Shown here one piece after another: positions 24,438 through 30,543 of a stretch of DNA of 34,058 bases. The notes under the pieces are model-generated. The model did no database searches, was not told the DNA's origin, and saw only the letters and a list, made by a program, of their open reading frames with translations. Numbering within the stretch: the first letter of the stretch is position 1; each line of letters begins with the position of its first letter. Both the position numbers and the translations under genes were made by a program. The DNA comes from a virus. The stretch spans positions 1-34,058 of the IMG/VR virus record IMGVR_UViG_3300020213_000010. The stretch is one strand, 5' to 3'.

Positions 24438-24924
24438 GGAGAATCCCCGCGGGGATTTGTCGGGGTTCCCCGGAGAATCCCCGCGGGGATTTGTCGGGGT
24501 TCCCCGGAGAATCCCCGCGGGGATTTGTCGGGGTTCCCCGGAGAATCCCCGCGGGGATTTGTCGGGATTCCCCGCGGGGATTCTCCGGTAAGCCGTTCGG
24601 CCTGACCGGCTTACGGCGGCTGCGCTCCTGCTCACGGAGCACCCCTTCGTTGCGCCACCAGCCGCGGAGATTGCCGGACTCGTCCACGCACCGTTCCCGG
24701 AAGGCGGCGGCAAACCGCCCCGGCTTCCCCCTCCACATTGCCCACTGCTCGAGCAGCTCGTCGGAGACCTCTCCGACCCGCCCATCGGCCCGGTGCATGC
24801 CGAATCCACAGCAGGCTGCGGCGTAGTGTCCTAGGGCATGTGCAAGCGGAAGTTTGAGTCGGTCGGCGAGCCAGCCGACCACGTCCGACTGTGGCGTGGA
24901 GGTATCCCACCGAATCCAGTTCAC
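24421..24924 (-). CDS. Replication initiator/replisome organiser N-terminal part
   Basis: 167 residues as it stands. Residues 1-105 ([58 protein letters not shown]) match the winged-helix N-terminus of phage replisome organisers (lambda O/DnaD-like style). From residue ~112 the frame runs through the 34-bp repeat array, giving Pro/Arg/Gly-rich residues, and stops at 24421. A 34-bp unit is not a multiple of three. One extra unit, or two fewer, would join this frame to the coding-like frame that ends at 24032 (308 or 274 residues). It overlaps the upstream gene by ATGA. Confidence 0.65.
   Translation of the reverse strand: MNWIRWDTSTPQSDVVGWLADRLKLPLAHALGHYAAACCGFGMHRADGRVGEVSDELLEQWAMWRGKPGRFAAAFRERCVDESGNLRGWWRNEGVLREQERSRRKPVRPNGLPENPRGESRQIPAGILRGTPTNPRGDSPGNPDKSPRGFSGEPRQIPAGILRVYGT
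24438..24588. repeat. Iteron array: four 34-bp palindromic repeats plus inverted half copy; candidate origin
   Basis: Four direct repeats at 24438-24471, 24472-24505, 24506-24539 and 24540-24573 (the last with one change, G to A at 24567) are followed by an inverted 15-bp half copy to 24588. Each unit holds a perfect 16-bp palindrome, AATCCCCGCGGGGATT, and a CGGGG-TT-CCCCG hairpin. The array lies inside an initiator-like gene, as the lambda origin iterons lie inside gene O, and is followed by a helicase-loader-like gene. I therefore read it as the replication origin. There are no spacers, so it is not CRISPR. Confidence 0.75.
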
Positions 24925-25268
24925 TCATTCACCTCATACGTGGCGGCGGGGTTGCCGAGGGCGGAGCGGCCGACGCCGACGGGGCGGATCTGGCGGCCGT
25001 AGTCGAGGGAGGCGAGCTGGCACACGCGCGGCCGACACTGCAGCGGTTGCAGCCCACAGAGGGCGCCCGCCGCATCGGCGGTCAGCGTGCCGTGCGTGCG
25101 GAACACGGCGAGGATGCGAGCGCGGTGCTCCTCGTGCTCGCCGGCACGGGTGCCGAGGGCCTCGGCGCGGGCATCCTGCGGCGCGAGCAGCGGAGAGCGG
25201 AGCGAGTCAAAGAGCGCGAGCCCCCTCACCTGCTCAGACGGGAGAGGGTTGCCAGATCCGCGCTTCAC
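24921..25268 (-). CDS. Winged-helix DNA-binding protein
   Basis: 115 residues from GTG at 25268, overlapping the methylase stop (GTGA). An N-terminal disordered stretch is followed by [30 protein letters not shown] and [13 protein letters not shown], then a wing ([11 protein letters not shown]). It looks like a small winged-helix regulator or replication accessory. It precedes the initiator-like gene, with which it overlaps by four bases. Confidence 0.6.
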   Translation of the reverse strand: MKRGSGNPLPSEQVRGLALFDSLRSPLLAPQDARAEALGTRAGEHEEHRARILAVFRTHGTLTADAAGALCGLQPLQCRPRVCQLASLDYGRQIRPVGVGRSALGNPAATYEVNE

Positions 25269-25909
25269 GCCGTCACCACGAAGTCGAGCGCGCCCTGCGC
25301 GAGCCGCTTCGCGGCGATCTCGCAGTAGCGCTCTTCGATCTCGATCCCAATGGCGCGACGGCCTAGGCTTTTCGCGGCGACTAGGGTTGTGCCGGAGCCC
25401 ATGAAGGGGTCGAGGACAAGGCCGTCGAGCGGAGTCAGGCATCTGCGGTTTGGCGTCATGCCGATCCATCGGTTCGGCTCATAGCCCGTGCCGTACCATG
25501 CGCGCTTAACGCTGCGACGTTTCGCGATCACGCATTCTTCAACAGCAGAAACAAACGAGGGGCGAGGCGTGGGCGGTGGCGCTTGCTTCACGAGATAGAA
25601 CTTCGCCCACGGCTCGAACCCGGCGGCCCGCATGGCGATCTCCGCATCCGAGACTGTGGCGCTATCGACGAACGAGGCGACGTGAGCCGCGGTCTGCGGA
25701 GCGAAAGCTAGCCACCAATACGGCGACGCGGTCGCATTCCAGCCGCCCCGGAAATAGAGTTCCGCGCCCCCGCGCCGCACAAACGCGGCGCCGCTAGGGA
25801 TTCCATACGGCGGGTCCGTAACGACGGCGTCAGCCTCAAGCGTCGGCATGATCTCCCGACAATCCCCGTGGTAGATCGTGATGCCGTCGCGCTCGTAGTA
25901 GGGGGTCAC
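25265..25909 (-). CDS. DNA methyltransferase, beta class (N6-A or N4-C)
   Basis: 214 residues from GTG at 25909. Catalytic motif IV DPPYG at 32-36 precedes the SAM-binding motif [10 protein letters not shown] at about 166-175, the motif order of beta-class amino-methyltransferases. DPPY with an aspartate fits N6-adenine or N4-cytosine. A short target-recognition region lies between. No restriction endonuclease neighbour is recognised, so it is more likely anti-restriction or regulatory. It overlaps the D12 methylase gene by GTGA. Confidence 0.85.
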   Translation of the reverse strand: MTPYYERDGITIYHGDCREIMPTLEADAVVTDPPYGIPSGAAFVRRGGAELYFRGGWNATASPYWWLAFAPQTAAHVASFVDSATVSDAEIAMRAAGFEPWAKFYLVKQAPPPTPRPSFVSAVEECVIAKRRSVKRAWYGTGYEPNRWIGMTPNRRCLTPLDGLVLDPFMGSGTTLVAAKSLGRRAIGIEIEERYCEIAAKRLAQGALDFVVTA

Positions 25910-26958
25910 GGCTGCCGCCGATAGGACTGGAGCAGGGCGTCAGCCACGCCCCCGAGGTCGAGCGCTCCCTGACCGCCAAGGCAAGCGGGCGACAGCCAGA
26001 GCCGCTCACGCTGTCCGGCCCCGGCGTCGGCGTTGTATCCACTTCCACCGCCTGCCCGTCCTCTCACCTTGCGCCAGCCGAGCGCCAGCAGATCATCGTG
26101 ATCGTCGAGATACCCCGCGAGAACGATACGGAGCGCGGGGTCGGCTGTCCGGCACCACTCGCGGACCGCCGACGTGATGTCGGCGCCCCGGTGCCCGTAG
26201 AGGTCGGGCGAAGTGGAATACGGTGGGTCGAGGAAAACGGCCCGCTTACCGTCGCCGCCGCTCCCGGCGTGAAAGGCGCTCGGCTGCACGACGCGCGCCC
26301 AATCCCCGCAGGTGATCCGCACGTGCGCAAGTCGCGATTGCAGCCGCGAGAAATAGGCAAGGAGCGCCCCTTGGCCCGCGTCGCCGAGGTGGGGCGGCAG
26401 CTCGCGTTTCACCCCTCTGTTGCCGAGGTGCGGCAGCTCGCGGGTCACCCCTTGGCCCGCGTCGCCGAGGTGCGGCAGCTCGCGGGTCACCCCTTGGCCC
26501 GCGTCGCCCTTGACGAGGTGCCCGTCTACGACCCGCCACGGCCCCGCTTCCCACGGGTCGCCGATCCCGCACGCGCAGACGTACAGCCACCAGCCCGCAG
26601 CCTTGGCGTCGTGCGCCTCGGGGTCGCCTTCGAGCCACGCGACAAACGAAGTGCTACGCCGCTCCTGCAGCCACGCGCTGCGCGCGTGATAGTCGATCTC
26701 CGTGACGGGTCCGTATGCTGCATCCGCGACCCCGGCCGGGTCATGCTGGAGCGCTCTCCACATATTCACCAGCCAGCCGTCGGCGTCGTTGAGTGTCTCG
26801 ACTCGTCGCGAGGCGACGCGCGGGCGCGCCAGCAGCACCGCTGCCGACCCCGCGAACGGCTCGACATATCCGGCCGGGTCGCCGAGCGCGGCCCATACAA
26901 TCGGCGCGGCGCGACGTTTGCCGCCGAAGTACGGCATCGGGGCGGCGATGGCGGGCAT
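25906..26958 (-). CDS. D12-class (Dam-like) adenine DNA methyltransferase
   Basis: 350 residues from ATG at 26958 with AGGAG seven bases upstream. MPYFGGKR at 8-15 and EPFAGSAAV at 33-41 (SAM binding), with catalytic VFLDPPYS at 241-248: the Dam/D12 order. Between them, residues 151-198 contain a tandem [14 protein letters not shown] repeat encoded by 42-bp DNA repeats, an insertion not usual in Dam. The enzyme probably protects phage DNA against host restriction or marks replication. Confidence 0.85.
   Translation of the reverse strand: MPAIAAPMPYFGGKRRAAPIVWAALGDPAGYVEPFAGSAAVLLARPRVASRRVETLNDADGWLVNMWRALQHDPAGVADAAYGPVTEIDYHARSAWLQERRSTSFVAWLEGDPEAHDAKAAGWWLYVCACGIGDPWEAGPWRVVDGHLVKGDAGQGVTRELPHLGDAGQGVTRELPHLGNRGVKRELPPHLGDAGQGALLAYFSRLQSRLAHVRITCGDWARVVQPSAFHAGSGGDGKRAVFLDPPYSTSPDLYGHRGADITSAVREWCRTADPALRIVLAGYLDDHDDLLALGWRKVRGRAGGGSGYNADAGAGQRERLWLSPACLGGQGALDLGGVADALLQSYRRQP
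26365..26508. repeat. 42-bp tandem repeat inside the D12 methylase gene
   Basis: Three to four imperfect copies, the centre two nearly identical, encode the 14-residue unit [14 protein letters not shown], then [13 protein letters not shown] and a final GDAGQGAL. The period is in frame, so slippage would vary linker length only. The repeat lies in the target-recognition half of the enzyme. Confidence 0.7.
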
Positions 26959-26960
26959 GG

Positions 26961-27380
26961 TCACGCTCCTGCAGGACGTGATGCCCGACCGACCGCGCAC
27001 ATAGCCGTCAGCGCGGCGGTGAGGCTGGCCACCGCGGCGCGGAGTTTGTCAGACTCGGCGCGGGCCTGCAGCGTGAGCTGCTCCTCTCGTTGGCCGTAGG
27101 CGTAGAACCGCTGCGCCCGATCCCGCTCCGCCACCAACTCTACACGGAGGGCGTCACCCTGCGCCGCCGCGTCAGCGCACTGGCGCCGTACGCTGTCGTG
27201 ACGCCCCATCCACTCGTCGCGGCTCCGCCTCATCCACGCCACCTCGGCCAGCGCCCGACCGAGGTCGCCTGAGCCAAAACTGTCGTTGCCACCCGACGTG
27301 GGGCCGTCCTGCCCCGGTGATCGGTATGCACCACGCTGGCGCATTGCCTCCAGGTCGTCGCGTGCTGGACCAATCGTCAC
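26961..27380 (-). CDS. Coiled-coil protein, unknown function
   Basis: 139 residues from GTG at 27380 (weak ribosome binding site). It is almost entirely helical and charged (EVAWMRRSRDEWMGRHDSVRR, AERDRAQRFYAYGQREEQL, DKLRAAVASLTAAL), so a coiled coil. Part of its DNA (27097-27112 joined to 27212-27259) is duplicated at 28226-28289, giving the end of another gene. Function unknown. It directly precedes the D12 methylase gene. Confidence 0.6.
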   Translation of the reverse strand: MTIGPARDDLEAMRQRGAYRSPGQDGPTSGGNDSFGSGDLGRALAEVAWMRRSRDEWMGRHDSVRRQCADAAAQGDALRVELVAERDRAQRFYAYGQREEQLTLQARAESDKLRAAVASLTAALTAMCAVGRASRPAGA

Positions 27381-27494
27381 AGGACCACGACCCGGCGGGC
27401 GCCGCAGTCTAACGCATGTCGGGCGAAGGCGAGACCAAAGGCGCCGGCCCCGCCGGCGAGAATGCGCGAGGCACTTGGGAGCGTCTTCACGGCA
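27381..27494. other. Intergenic gap with GC-rich hairpin
   Basis: The gap contains a perfect CGCCGGC-CCC-GCCGGCG hairpin (27442-27458) and a CTAACG word at 27408. Without a T-run on either strand it is not a classical terminator, but it could attenuate transcription or be an RNA processing site between the HTH gene and the coiled-coil gene. No gene seen. Confidence 0.5.
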
Positions 27495-27803
27495 TCACCC
27501 CGCATTTTTCCGGGAAATCGGGCGGATTCTTAGTGACAAGAAGTCACGGTCCGCGATCAATCGTCTCGGAGCAGCGTTGGACGCCACCCTGGCGATTGCC
27601 TTTGCGGGCGCGAGCCAGGCGGCGAGCGTCTCGTCCCGGAGGATGGCGCGGCACAGTTGCGCGACGGGACCGGGGACGGGCCAGTCCCCCCGGAGGTAGC
27701 GTCGGACCGTGCGTTCATCGACTCGCAGCAAGTCCTCGGCGAAGCCCCGGGACGAGTGTCCCGAGGCGGTGATCGCGGCGCGGAGGATCGGGTTAGGTGT
27801 CAC
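27495..27803 (-). CDS. Small HTH DNA-binding protein
   Basis: 102 residues. The first ~60 residues (SSRGFAEDLLRVDERTVRRY, LRGDWPVPGPVAQLCRAIL) are an XRE/YdaS-like helix-turn-helix. The last ~25 residues include a segment read from a 29-bp sequence that is duplicated at 28497-28525 in a different frame, so the C-terminus appears patched on by recombination. Likely a transcriptional regulator of the early genes. Confidence 0.7.
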   Translation of the reverse strand: MTPNPILRAAITASGHSSRGFAEDLLRVDERTVRRYLRGDWPVPGPVAQLCRAILRDETLAAWLAPAKAIARVASNAAPRRLIADRDFLSLRIRPISRKNAG

Positions 27804-27832
27804 GTGAGATCGTGGCGTAGTTGATCATCGGT

Positions 27833-28123
27833 TCAGCCCTCCTGGGTGGCAGTGTACTCAGACAGGGGGTAGGTCCAGCCGTCGCGGATATCCACCGTCC
27901 GTGTGTCTCCGGCGTCCCAGCCTGTCGGCAGTCCGATCCGGACCAACTCATCCGAGCGGAACGACAACGCCTTACGGCCGCCGCGTTCGATCGAGGCCCG
28001 GCAAGCGAACGCCTCCGCCGAATCGTAGAAATTGGTGCTCGTGGTCCAGCGGTAGCGCTGGGTGCCGCCGTTGCGCCAGACGACGACGTAGGCGAGGCGT
28101 TCGGTGGGTGTCGGGGCGGTCAT
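27833..28123 (-). CDS. Small early protein, unknown
   Basis: 96 residues, starting MTAPTPTERLAYVVVWRNGG, with AGGA eight bases upstream. It looks like a compact alpha/beta fold (VVWRNGGTQRYRWTTST, ALSFRSDELVRIGL, GWTYPLSEYTA). It is the first gene after a promoter-like sequence at 28169-28197, and shares a conserved leader with the gene at 33653-33898, so the two may be co-regulated. Not recognised. Confidence 0.6.
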   Translation of the reverse strand: MTAPTPTERLAYVVVWRNGGTQRYRWTTSTNFYDSAEAFACRASIERGGRKALSFRSDELVRIGLPTGWDAGDTRTVDIRDGWTYPLSEYTATQEG

Positions 28124-28239
28124 TTGGGGATCCTGGAGTGGGTCGGGCTGGATTGCCCTGACCCAACTAATATAGGCAGACTGTCCGGGGAGCGCAAGGG
28201 GCGGGTTTCCCCTTGCGGCGGGAGCTAGGCGTAGAACCG
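28124..28239 (-). promoter_or_regulatory. Promoter, hairpin and conserved leader upstream of 28123
   Basis: On the minus strand: -35-like TTGCGC (28192-28197), a 17-bp spacer, and -10 TATATT (28169-28174, five of six matches). Upstream of it and overlapping the -35 is a perfect 9-bp hairpin CGCAAGGGG-7-CCCCTTGCG (28193-28217), which could end transcription from the genes before it. Downstream lies a leader with GGGC-6-GCCC and GACCCACT, shared with the leader of the 33898 gene. So a transcription restart point is likely here. Confidence 0.5.
28193..28217 (-). terminator. Perfect 9-bp hairpin, terminator-like without T-run
   Basis: CGCAAGGGG and CCCCTTGCG flank a 7-nt loop. On the transcribed minus strand no U-run follows, so it would be a weak or factor-assisted terminator, or an operator, since it overlaps the -35 of the promoter just downstream. 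Confidence 0.4.
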
Positions 28240-28605
28240 CTACTCGTCGCGGCTCCGCCTCATCCACGCCACCTCGGCCAGCGCCCGACAGAGGGGGTCC
28301 GTGCGCAGGTGGTTGACCCAGTCCGGGTGTTCCGGCTTCGGCGCGTACGGCGGCCGACCGCGATCGCAGCGCGCGCAGACTTCCACTGTATCGGCGTACG
28401 GGCCGTGTCCGAAGGCGTGCCACGTCCGGTGTGCCCCGCAGAAGTGGAGGCCACACCCATGCGCGCCGCCGTTAGGCTCCCCGCCGCAGACAAAGGACGG
28501 TCCGCGATCAATCGTCTCGGAGCAGCCCGGATCGTCGCAGTGCGCAGGGACGCCGTAGCCGATCCACCGGGCCCATCGATCGTCGTAGCCGATCGCCCAA
28601 CTCAT
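28240..28605 (-). CDS. Cys/His-rich zinc-binding protein
   Basis: 121 residues from ATG at 28605 (ATGA overlap). Ordered Cys/His pairs: HCDDPGC, FVCGG, GCGLHFCGAH and VCARC, two zinc sites of the kind found in small phage proteins with the same 'IDRG..CGG..HGCGLHFC' core. The last 16 residues (RALAEVAWMRRSRDE) are a copy of part of the coiled-coil protein at 26961-27380. The C-terminus is therefore a recent replacement. Confidence 0.65.
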   Translation of the reverse strand: MSWAIGYDDRWARWIGYGVPAHCDDPGCSETIDRGPSFVCGGEPNGGAHGCGLHFCGAHRTWHAFGHGPYADTVEVCARCDRGRPPYAPKPEHPDWVNHLRTDPLCRALAEVAWMRRSRDE

Positions 28606-28952
28606 ATCCCGACACCGCCCGGCCGCGGGGGCGTCACGCGGCACCCCAGAGCGAGCGCCGCGCCGATCATGCGCGCGGTGTCGAACGTGGCTAACTGTTT
28701 CGGTGTCACCAGCAGGAGCCGCCAGCCCAGCAGGGCGCCGGCGTTGCGCTTCTCGTGATCCTTGACGATGCCACTGCCCCGCCCATGCCTCCCCCGCGTC
28801 CAGACACCGCCATCCTGTTCGAGCGCCAGCCTGTGGTCGGGCCACGCATAGTCCCAGCGCCACATCCTGACGGGGTGAAAGCGGTACTCGGCGACCGGCA
28901 GCGGCACCCCAACACTGTGCAGCAGTGCGAGGAAGCATGCACTGACGCTCAC
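28602..28952 (-). CDS. Endonuclease-like protein, PD-(D/E)XK/Vsr style
   Basis: 116 residues from GTG at 28952 overlapping the upstream stop. RWDYAWPDHRLALEQDGG (D34, E45, D47) followed by GRHGRGSGIVKDHEKRN and GWRLLLVTP is the core of small Vsr/DUF559-like endonucleases known from phages. Role likely in recombination, repair or DNA processing. It lies between two zinc-finger genes in an early cluster. Confidence 0.65.
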   Translation of the reverse strand: MSVSACFLALLHSVGVPLPVAEYRFHPVRMWRWDYAWPDHRLALEQDGGVWTRGRHGRGSGIVKDHEKRNAGALLGWRLLLVTPKQLATFDTARMIGAALALGCRVTPPRPGGVGI

Positions 28953-29365
28953 GCCCGCCCCCTCCCGCACGCCTGACAGGTGATACCGACGGTCGCGGCT
29001 TGGCAGTGCGAGCAGCGGACCCGGTGCGTCGCCAGCACCTCCGCCAACTCCGTGGCCATCTTCGATTCGAGCTTGGCGAGGTCCATGCACGGTGTGGTCG
29101 GTGGGCGCCCAACGATGATGCCGGCCAGGCGGTTCGCCGCCTTCTTGTCGCGCGCTTTGCCCCAGAGGTCACGCCGTTCCTCGACTGTCATCGTCGCCCA
29201 GCGCGCTTTGTTATCCCGGGTGCGGGACAGGTCACGGCAGGCCGGGCATCGGCGCGCCAGTGGGCCGTGCCGGCCCATGATGACGAGACCGCCGCACCCA
29301 TCCATGCAGAGGACAAAGGCGGGCCGCGTGCTCCGGCCCCGGTCTGCGCTGCGTCGTGGTTCCAT
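28949..29365 (-). CDS. Two-zinc-ribbon protein
   Basis: 138 residues with a strong AGGAGG seven bases before the ATG. The N-terminal pair CMDGC and CPAC and the C-terminal pair CSHC and CQAC bracket a basic helical middle (NKARWATMTVEERRDLWGKARDKK), which suggests nucleic-acid binding. The first ~26 residues are duplicated at the start of the gene at 31411-31650 through a 79-bp near-identical DNA repeat. Confidence 0.65.
   Translation of the reverse strand: MEPRRSADRGRSTRPAFVLCMDGCGGLVIMGRHGPLARRCPACRDLSRTRDNKARWATMTVEERRDLWGKARDKKAANRLAGIIVGRPPTTPCMDLAKLESKMATELAEVLATHRVRCSHCQAATVGITCQACGRGRA
29276..29354. repeat. 79-bp duplicated segment, copy A
   Basis: 29276-29354 matches 31552-31630 in the same orientation with two mismatches. 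Both copies encode the Cys-rich start of a zinc-finger gene (GRSTRPA then VLCMD and CGGLVIM). Copy A belongs to the intact gene at 28949-29365. Confidence 0.9.
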
Positions 29366-29456
29366 GCGTCCTCCTGTAGAAGCCCGCCGTGTTCGATCAC
29401 GGAAGGGTCGGGACCCCGGGCACGCCCCGCAACGGGGCGTGTGTTAGGCGCGGCGG
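29366..29456. other. Gap with strong hairpin and half attC-like box
   Basis: On the minus strand, after the preceding stop codon: GCCTAAC (29443-29449), one base, then a perfect CACGCCCC-5-GGGGCGTG hairpin (29421-29441), then GC-rich sequence with no matching GTTRRRY box. It may be a terminator without T-run, or the decayed half of an attC site like the one at 31682-31739. No gene seen. Confidence 0.45.
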
Positions 29457-29624
29457 TTACTTCTCCTGCTTCCCCTCCCACGGGGCGGCGAGTGCGTGGA
29501 CCTGGCGGAGCGTCGCGGCCCGCTGCATCTCCAGCCCCGCTTCGCTCATCTTGCGGCGGGCCGACGCCTCCAGCTCCTCCGCCTCCCGTTCCGCGTGCTC
29601 GACCACGGCTAGCAGGACGTTCAC
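29457..29624 (-). CDS. Small coiled-coil protein
   Basis: 55 residues from GTG at 29624, which overlaps the stop of a 28-codon frame (GTGA). Charged amphipathic helix throughout (EHAEREAEELEASARRKMSEAG). Function unknown. It follows the tRNA pair. Confidence 0.5.
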   Translation of the reverse strand: MNVLLAVVEHAEREAEELEASARRKMSEAGLEMQRAATLRQVHALAAPWEGKQEK

Positions 29625-29707
29625 TGCGGCGCCGTCGCGTCCCACGGGCTGTAGAAATTATCGGACAGGCTAACGACCGGCGTCCCATTCCGCTTGTGCT
29701 TTGCCAT
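29621..29707 (-). CDS. 28-residue small ORF downstream of tRNA-Glu
   Basis: Starts MAKHKRNGTPVVSLSD and ends before a TGA that overlaps the next GTG (GTGA). Its ATG lies six bases after the tRNA-Glu 3' end, with no good ribosome binding site. Basic N-terminus, aromatic C-terminus. Coupling to the next gene is the only support. Confidence 0.4.
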   Translation of the reverse strand: MAKHKRNGTPVVSLSDNFYSPWDATAPQ

Positions 29708-29712
29708 GCTAG

Positions 29713-29784
29713 TACCCCATACGAGACTCGAACTCGTTTTAGTCGCTTGAAAGGCGACGCTCTTAACCCGTAGAGGAATGGGGC
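29713..29784 (-). tRNA. tRNA-Glu (anticodon UUC)
   Basis: A full cloverleaf on the minus strand: acceptor GCCCCAT/ATGGGGT (one G-U end pair), D-stem CTCT/AGAG, anticodon stem GTCGC/GCGAC with loop CTTTCAA, T-stem ACGAG/CTCGT with loop TTCGAGT. The anticodon is UUC, reading GAA and GAG. CCA is not encoded. It lies 80 bp downstream of a second tRNA-Glu. Confidence 0.88.
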
Positions 29785-29861
29785 GCAGTTACCAAAACCC
29801 ACGCCGCTGCGATGGCCGCCAGCGATACAAATACTAGCACTGCCCGCACCCACGTTTTCAT
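29763..29861 (-). CDS. 32-residue hydrophobic ORF between the tRNAs (doubtful)
   Basis: ATG at 29861 has GAGG six bases upstream (inside the tRNA 3' end) and opens MKTWVRAVLVFVSLAAIAAA, a single transmembrane helix. It stops inside the D-loop of the second tRNA. Overlap with a tRNA makes it suspicious, but a start, a ribosome binding site and a membrane helix together are more than random. Could be a tiny membrane peptide. Confidence 0.3.
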   Translation of the reverse strand: MKTWVRAVLVFVSLAAIAAAWVLVTAPHSSTG

Positions 29862-29864
29862 AAG

Positions 29865-29936
29865 TACCCTCAAGGGGAGTCGAACCCCCGTACCCGCGCT
29901 GAGAACGCGGAGTCCTGACCGCTAGACGATGAGGGT
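29865..29936 (-). tRNA. tRNA-Glu (anticodon CUC)
   Basis: Acceptor ACCCTCA/TGAGGGT, D-region TCGTCTAGCGGTCAGGA typical of bacterial tRNA-Glu, anticodon stem CCGCG/CGCGG with loop TTCTCAG, T-arm GGGGG-TTCGACT-CCCCT. Anticodon CUC reads GAG, the glutamate codon that GC-rich genes favour. No encoded CCA. Unusually it pairs with a second glutamate tRNA in the same transcript. Confidence 0.88.
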
Positions 29937-29939
29937 GTG

Positions 29940-30194
29940 TTATCGGATTCGCCGGTCCAGCACCTTGAGCACGCCCTCGCGGCATATCTGCAGCTCGGCC
30001 CGGTCGCGCGCGGACTTGCCCAGCAACTTCGCCAGCGCCTCCGCCCTCGCCAGTTCCTGCGCCACATGCGCGAGGGTGTTCTGGTAGCGGATCTCGTGTA
30101 GGAGTTGCGGCACCTGGCTGGCTACCGTCCGATCCACGAACGACGTAAGGACCGCCCGCTGCTGCAGGGCCCGCACATGCTCATGCTGTGCCAC
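29940..30194 (-). CDS. Helical protein, unknown
   Basis: 84 residues from GTG at 30194, chosen because GGAGG sits six bases upstream. GTG codons at 30200 and 30212 are alternatives. Helical, with QQRAVLTSFVDRTVASQVPQ and ELARAEALAKLLGKSARDRA. It overlaps the end of the membrane protein gene by 14 nt and is followed after three bases by the tRNA-Glu (CUC) gene. Confidence 0.5.
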   Translation of the reverse strand: MAQHEHVRALQQRAVLTSFVDRTVASQVPQLLHEIRYQNTLAHVAQELARAEALAKLLGKSARDRAELQICREGVLKVLDRRIR

Positions 30195-30438
30195 GGTCAC
30201 CCTCCCGCACACAGGACTCCTCCTGATCGGTCAGCCGCTCGCCGTCGTCACCCAGCACCTCGCCCGGCGTGACCTTGCGGGACCAGGTGTCCCCCGGCAG
30301 CATCGGCGGCGCGCTCGGCGCGGTGTAGTCGTCCCAGTACATCTCGTCCGGGGCGTGGTCGAGCACCGTGCCGACCACCCAGAAGCAGAGCAGCACGAAC
30401 AGCAGCGCGCCGAACAGGATGCCGAATCCGATCAGCAT
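30181..30438 (-). CDS. Single-pass membrane protein
   Basis: 85 residues. The N-terminus MLIGFGILFGALLFVLL, continuing through CFWVVGTVL, is one membrane helix. The acidic cytoplasmic or periplasmic tail contains DEMYWDDYTAP and a disordered end. Unknown function. Starts inside the end of the 23-codon methylase fragment. Confidence 0.55.
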   Translation of the reverse strand: MLIGFGILFGALLFVLLCFWVVGTVLDHAPDEMYWDDYTAPSAPPMLPGDTWSRKVTPGEVLGDDGERLTDQEESCVREGDRGTA

Positions 30439-30503
30439 GTTAGGCCGTCAGCAATCAGCGTTCTCATCGTGTCGCGGCAGTCGCCAAAAAATACGCGGTT
30501 CAT
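30432..30503 (-). pseudogene. Orphan N-terminus of a DNA methyltransferase
   Basis: Behind a perfect AGGAGG, seven bases before ATG at 30503, the frame reads MNRVFFGDCRDTMRTLIADG and ends after three more codons. FGDCRD..R.LIADG is how a family of phage and bacterial amino-methyltransferases begins, immediately before the motif that leads to SPPY. Here nothing of the catalytic part remains. Either a deletion removed the gene and left its translation start, or the start is now reused as a leader for the membrane gene at 30438, whose ATG it overlaps. Confidence 0.5.
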
Positions 30504-30543
30504 AGTTCCTCCTGTTTACCCACCAAGCCATCTAACCGGGCGC

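Noticed and set aside
24438-24588. CRISPR array
   Set aside because: The 34-bp repeats are directly adjacent with no spacers and lie within a coding frame; there are no cas genes.
24078-24809. 244-codon minus-strand frame through the iteron array
   Set aside because: Only the repeat part looks ordered; the rest is Arg/Ser-rich shadow of the initiator gene's two real frames.
27390-27494. attC-like site after the HTH gene
   Set aside because: GTTAGAC is present, but no RYYYAAC partner fits and the strong hairpin there is a simple GC palindrome.
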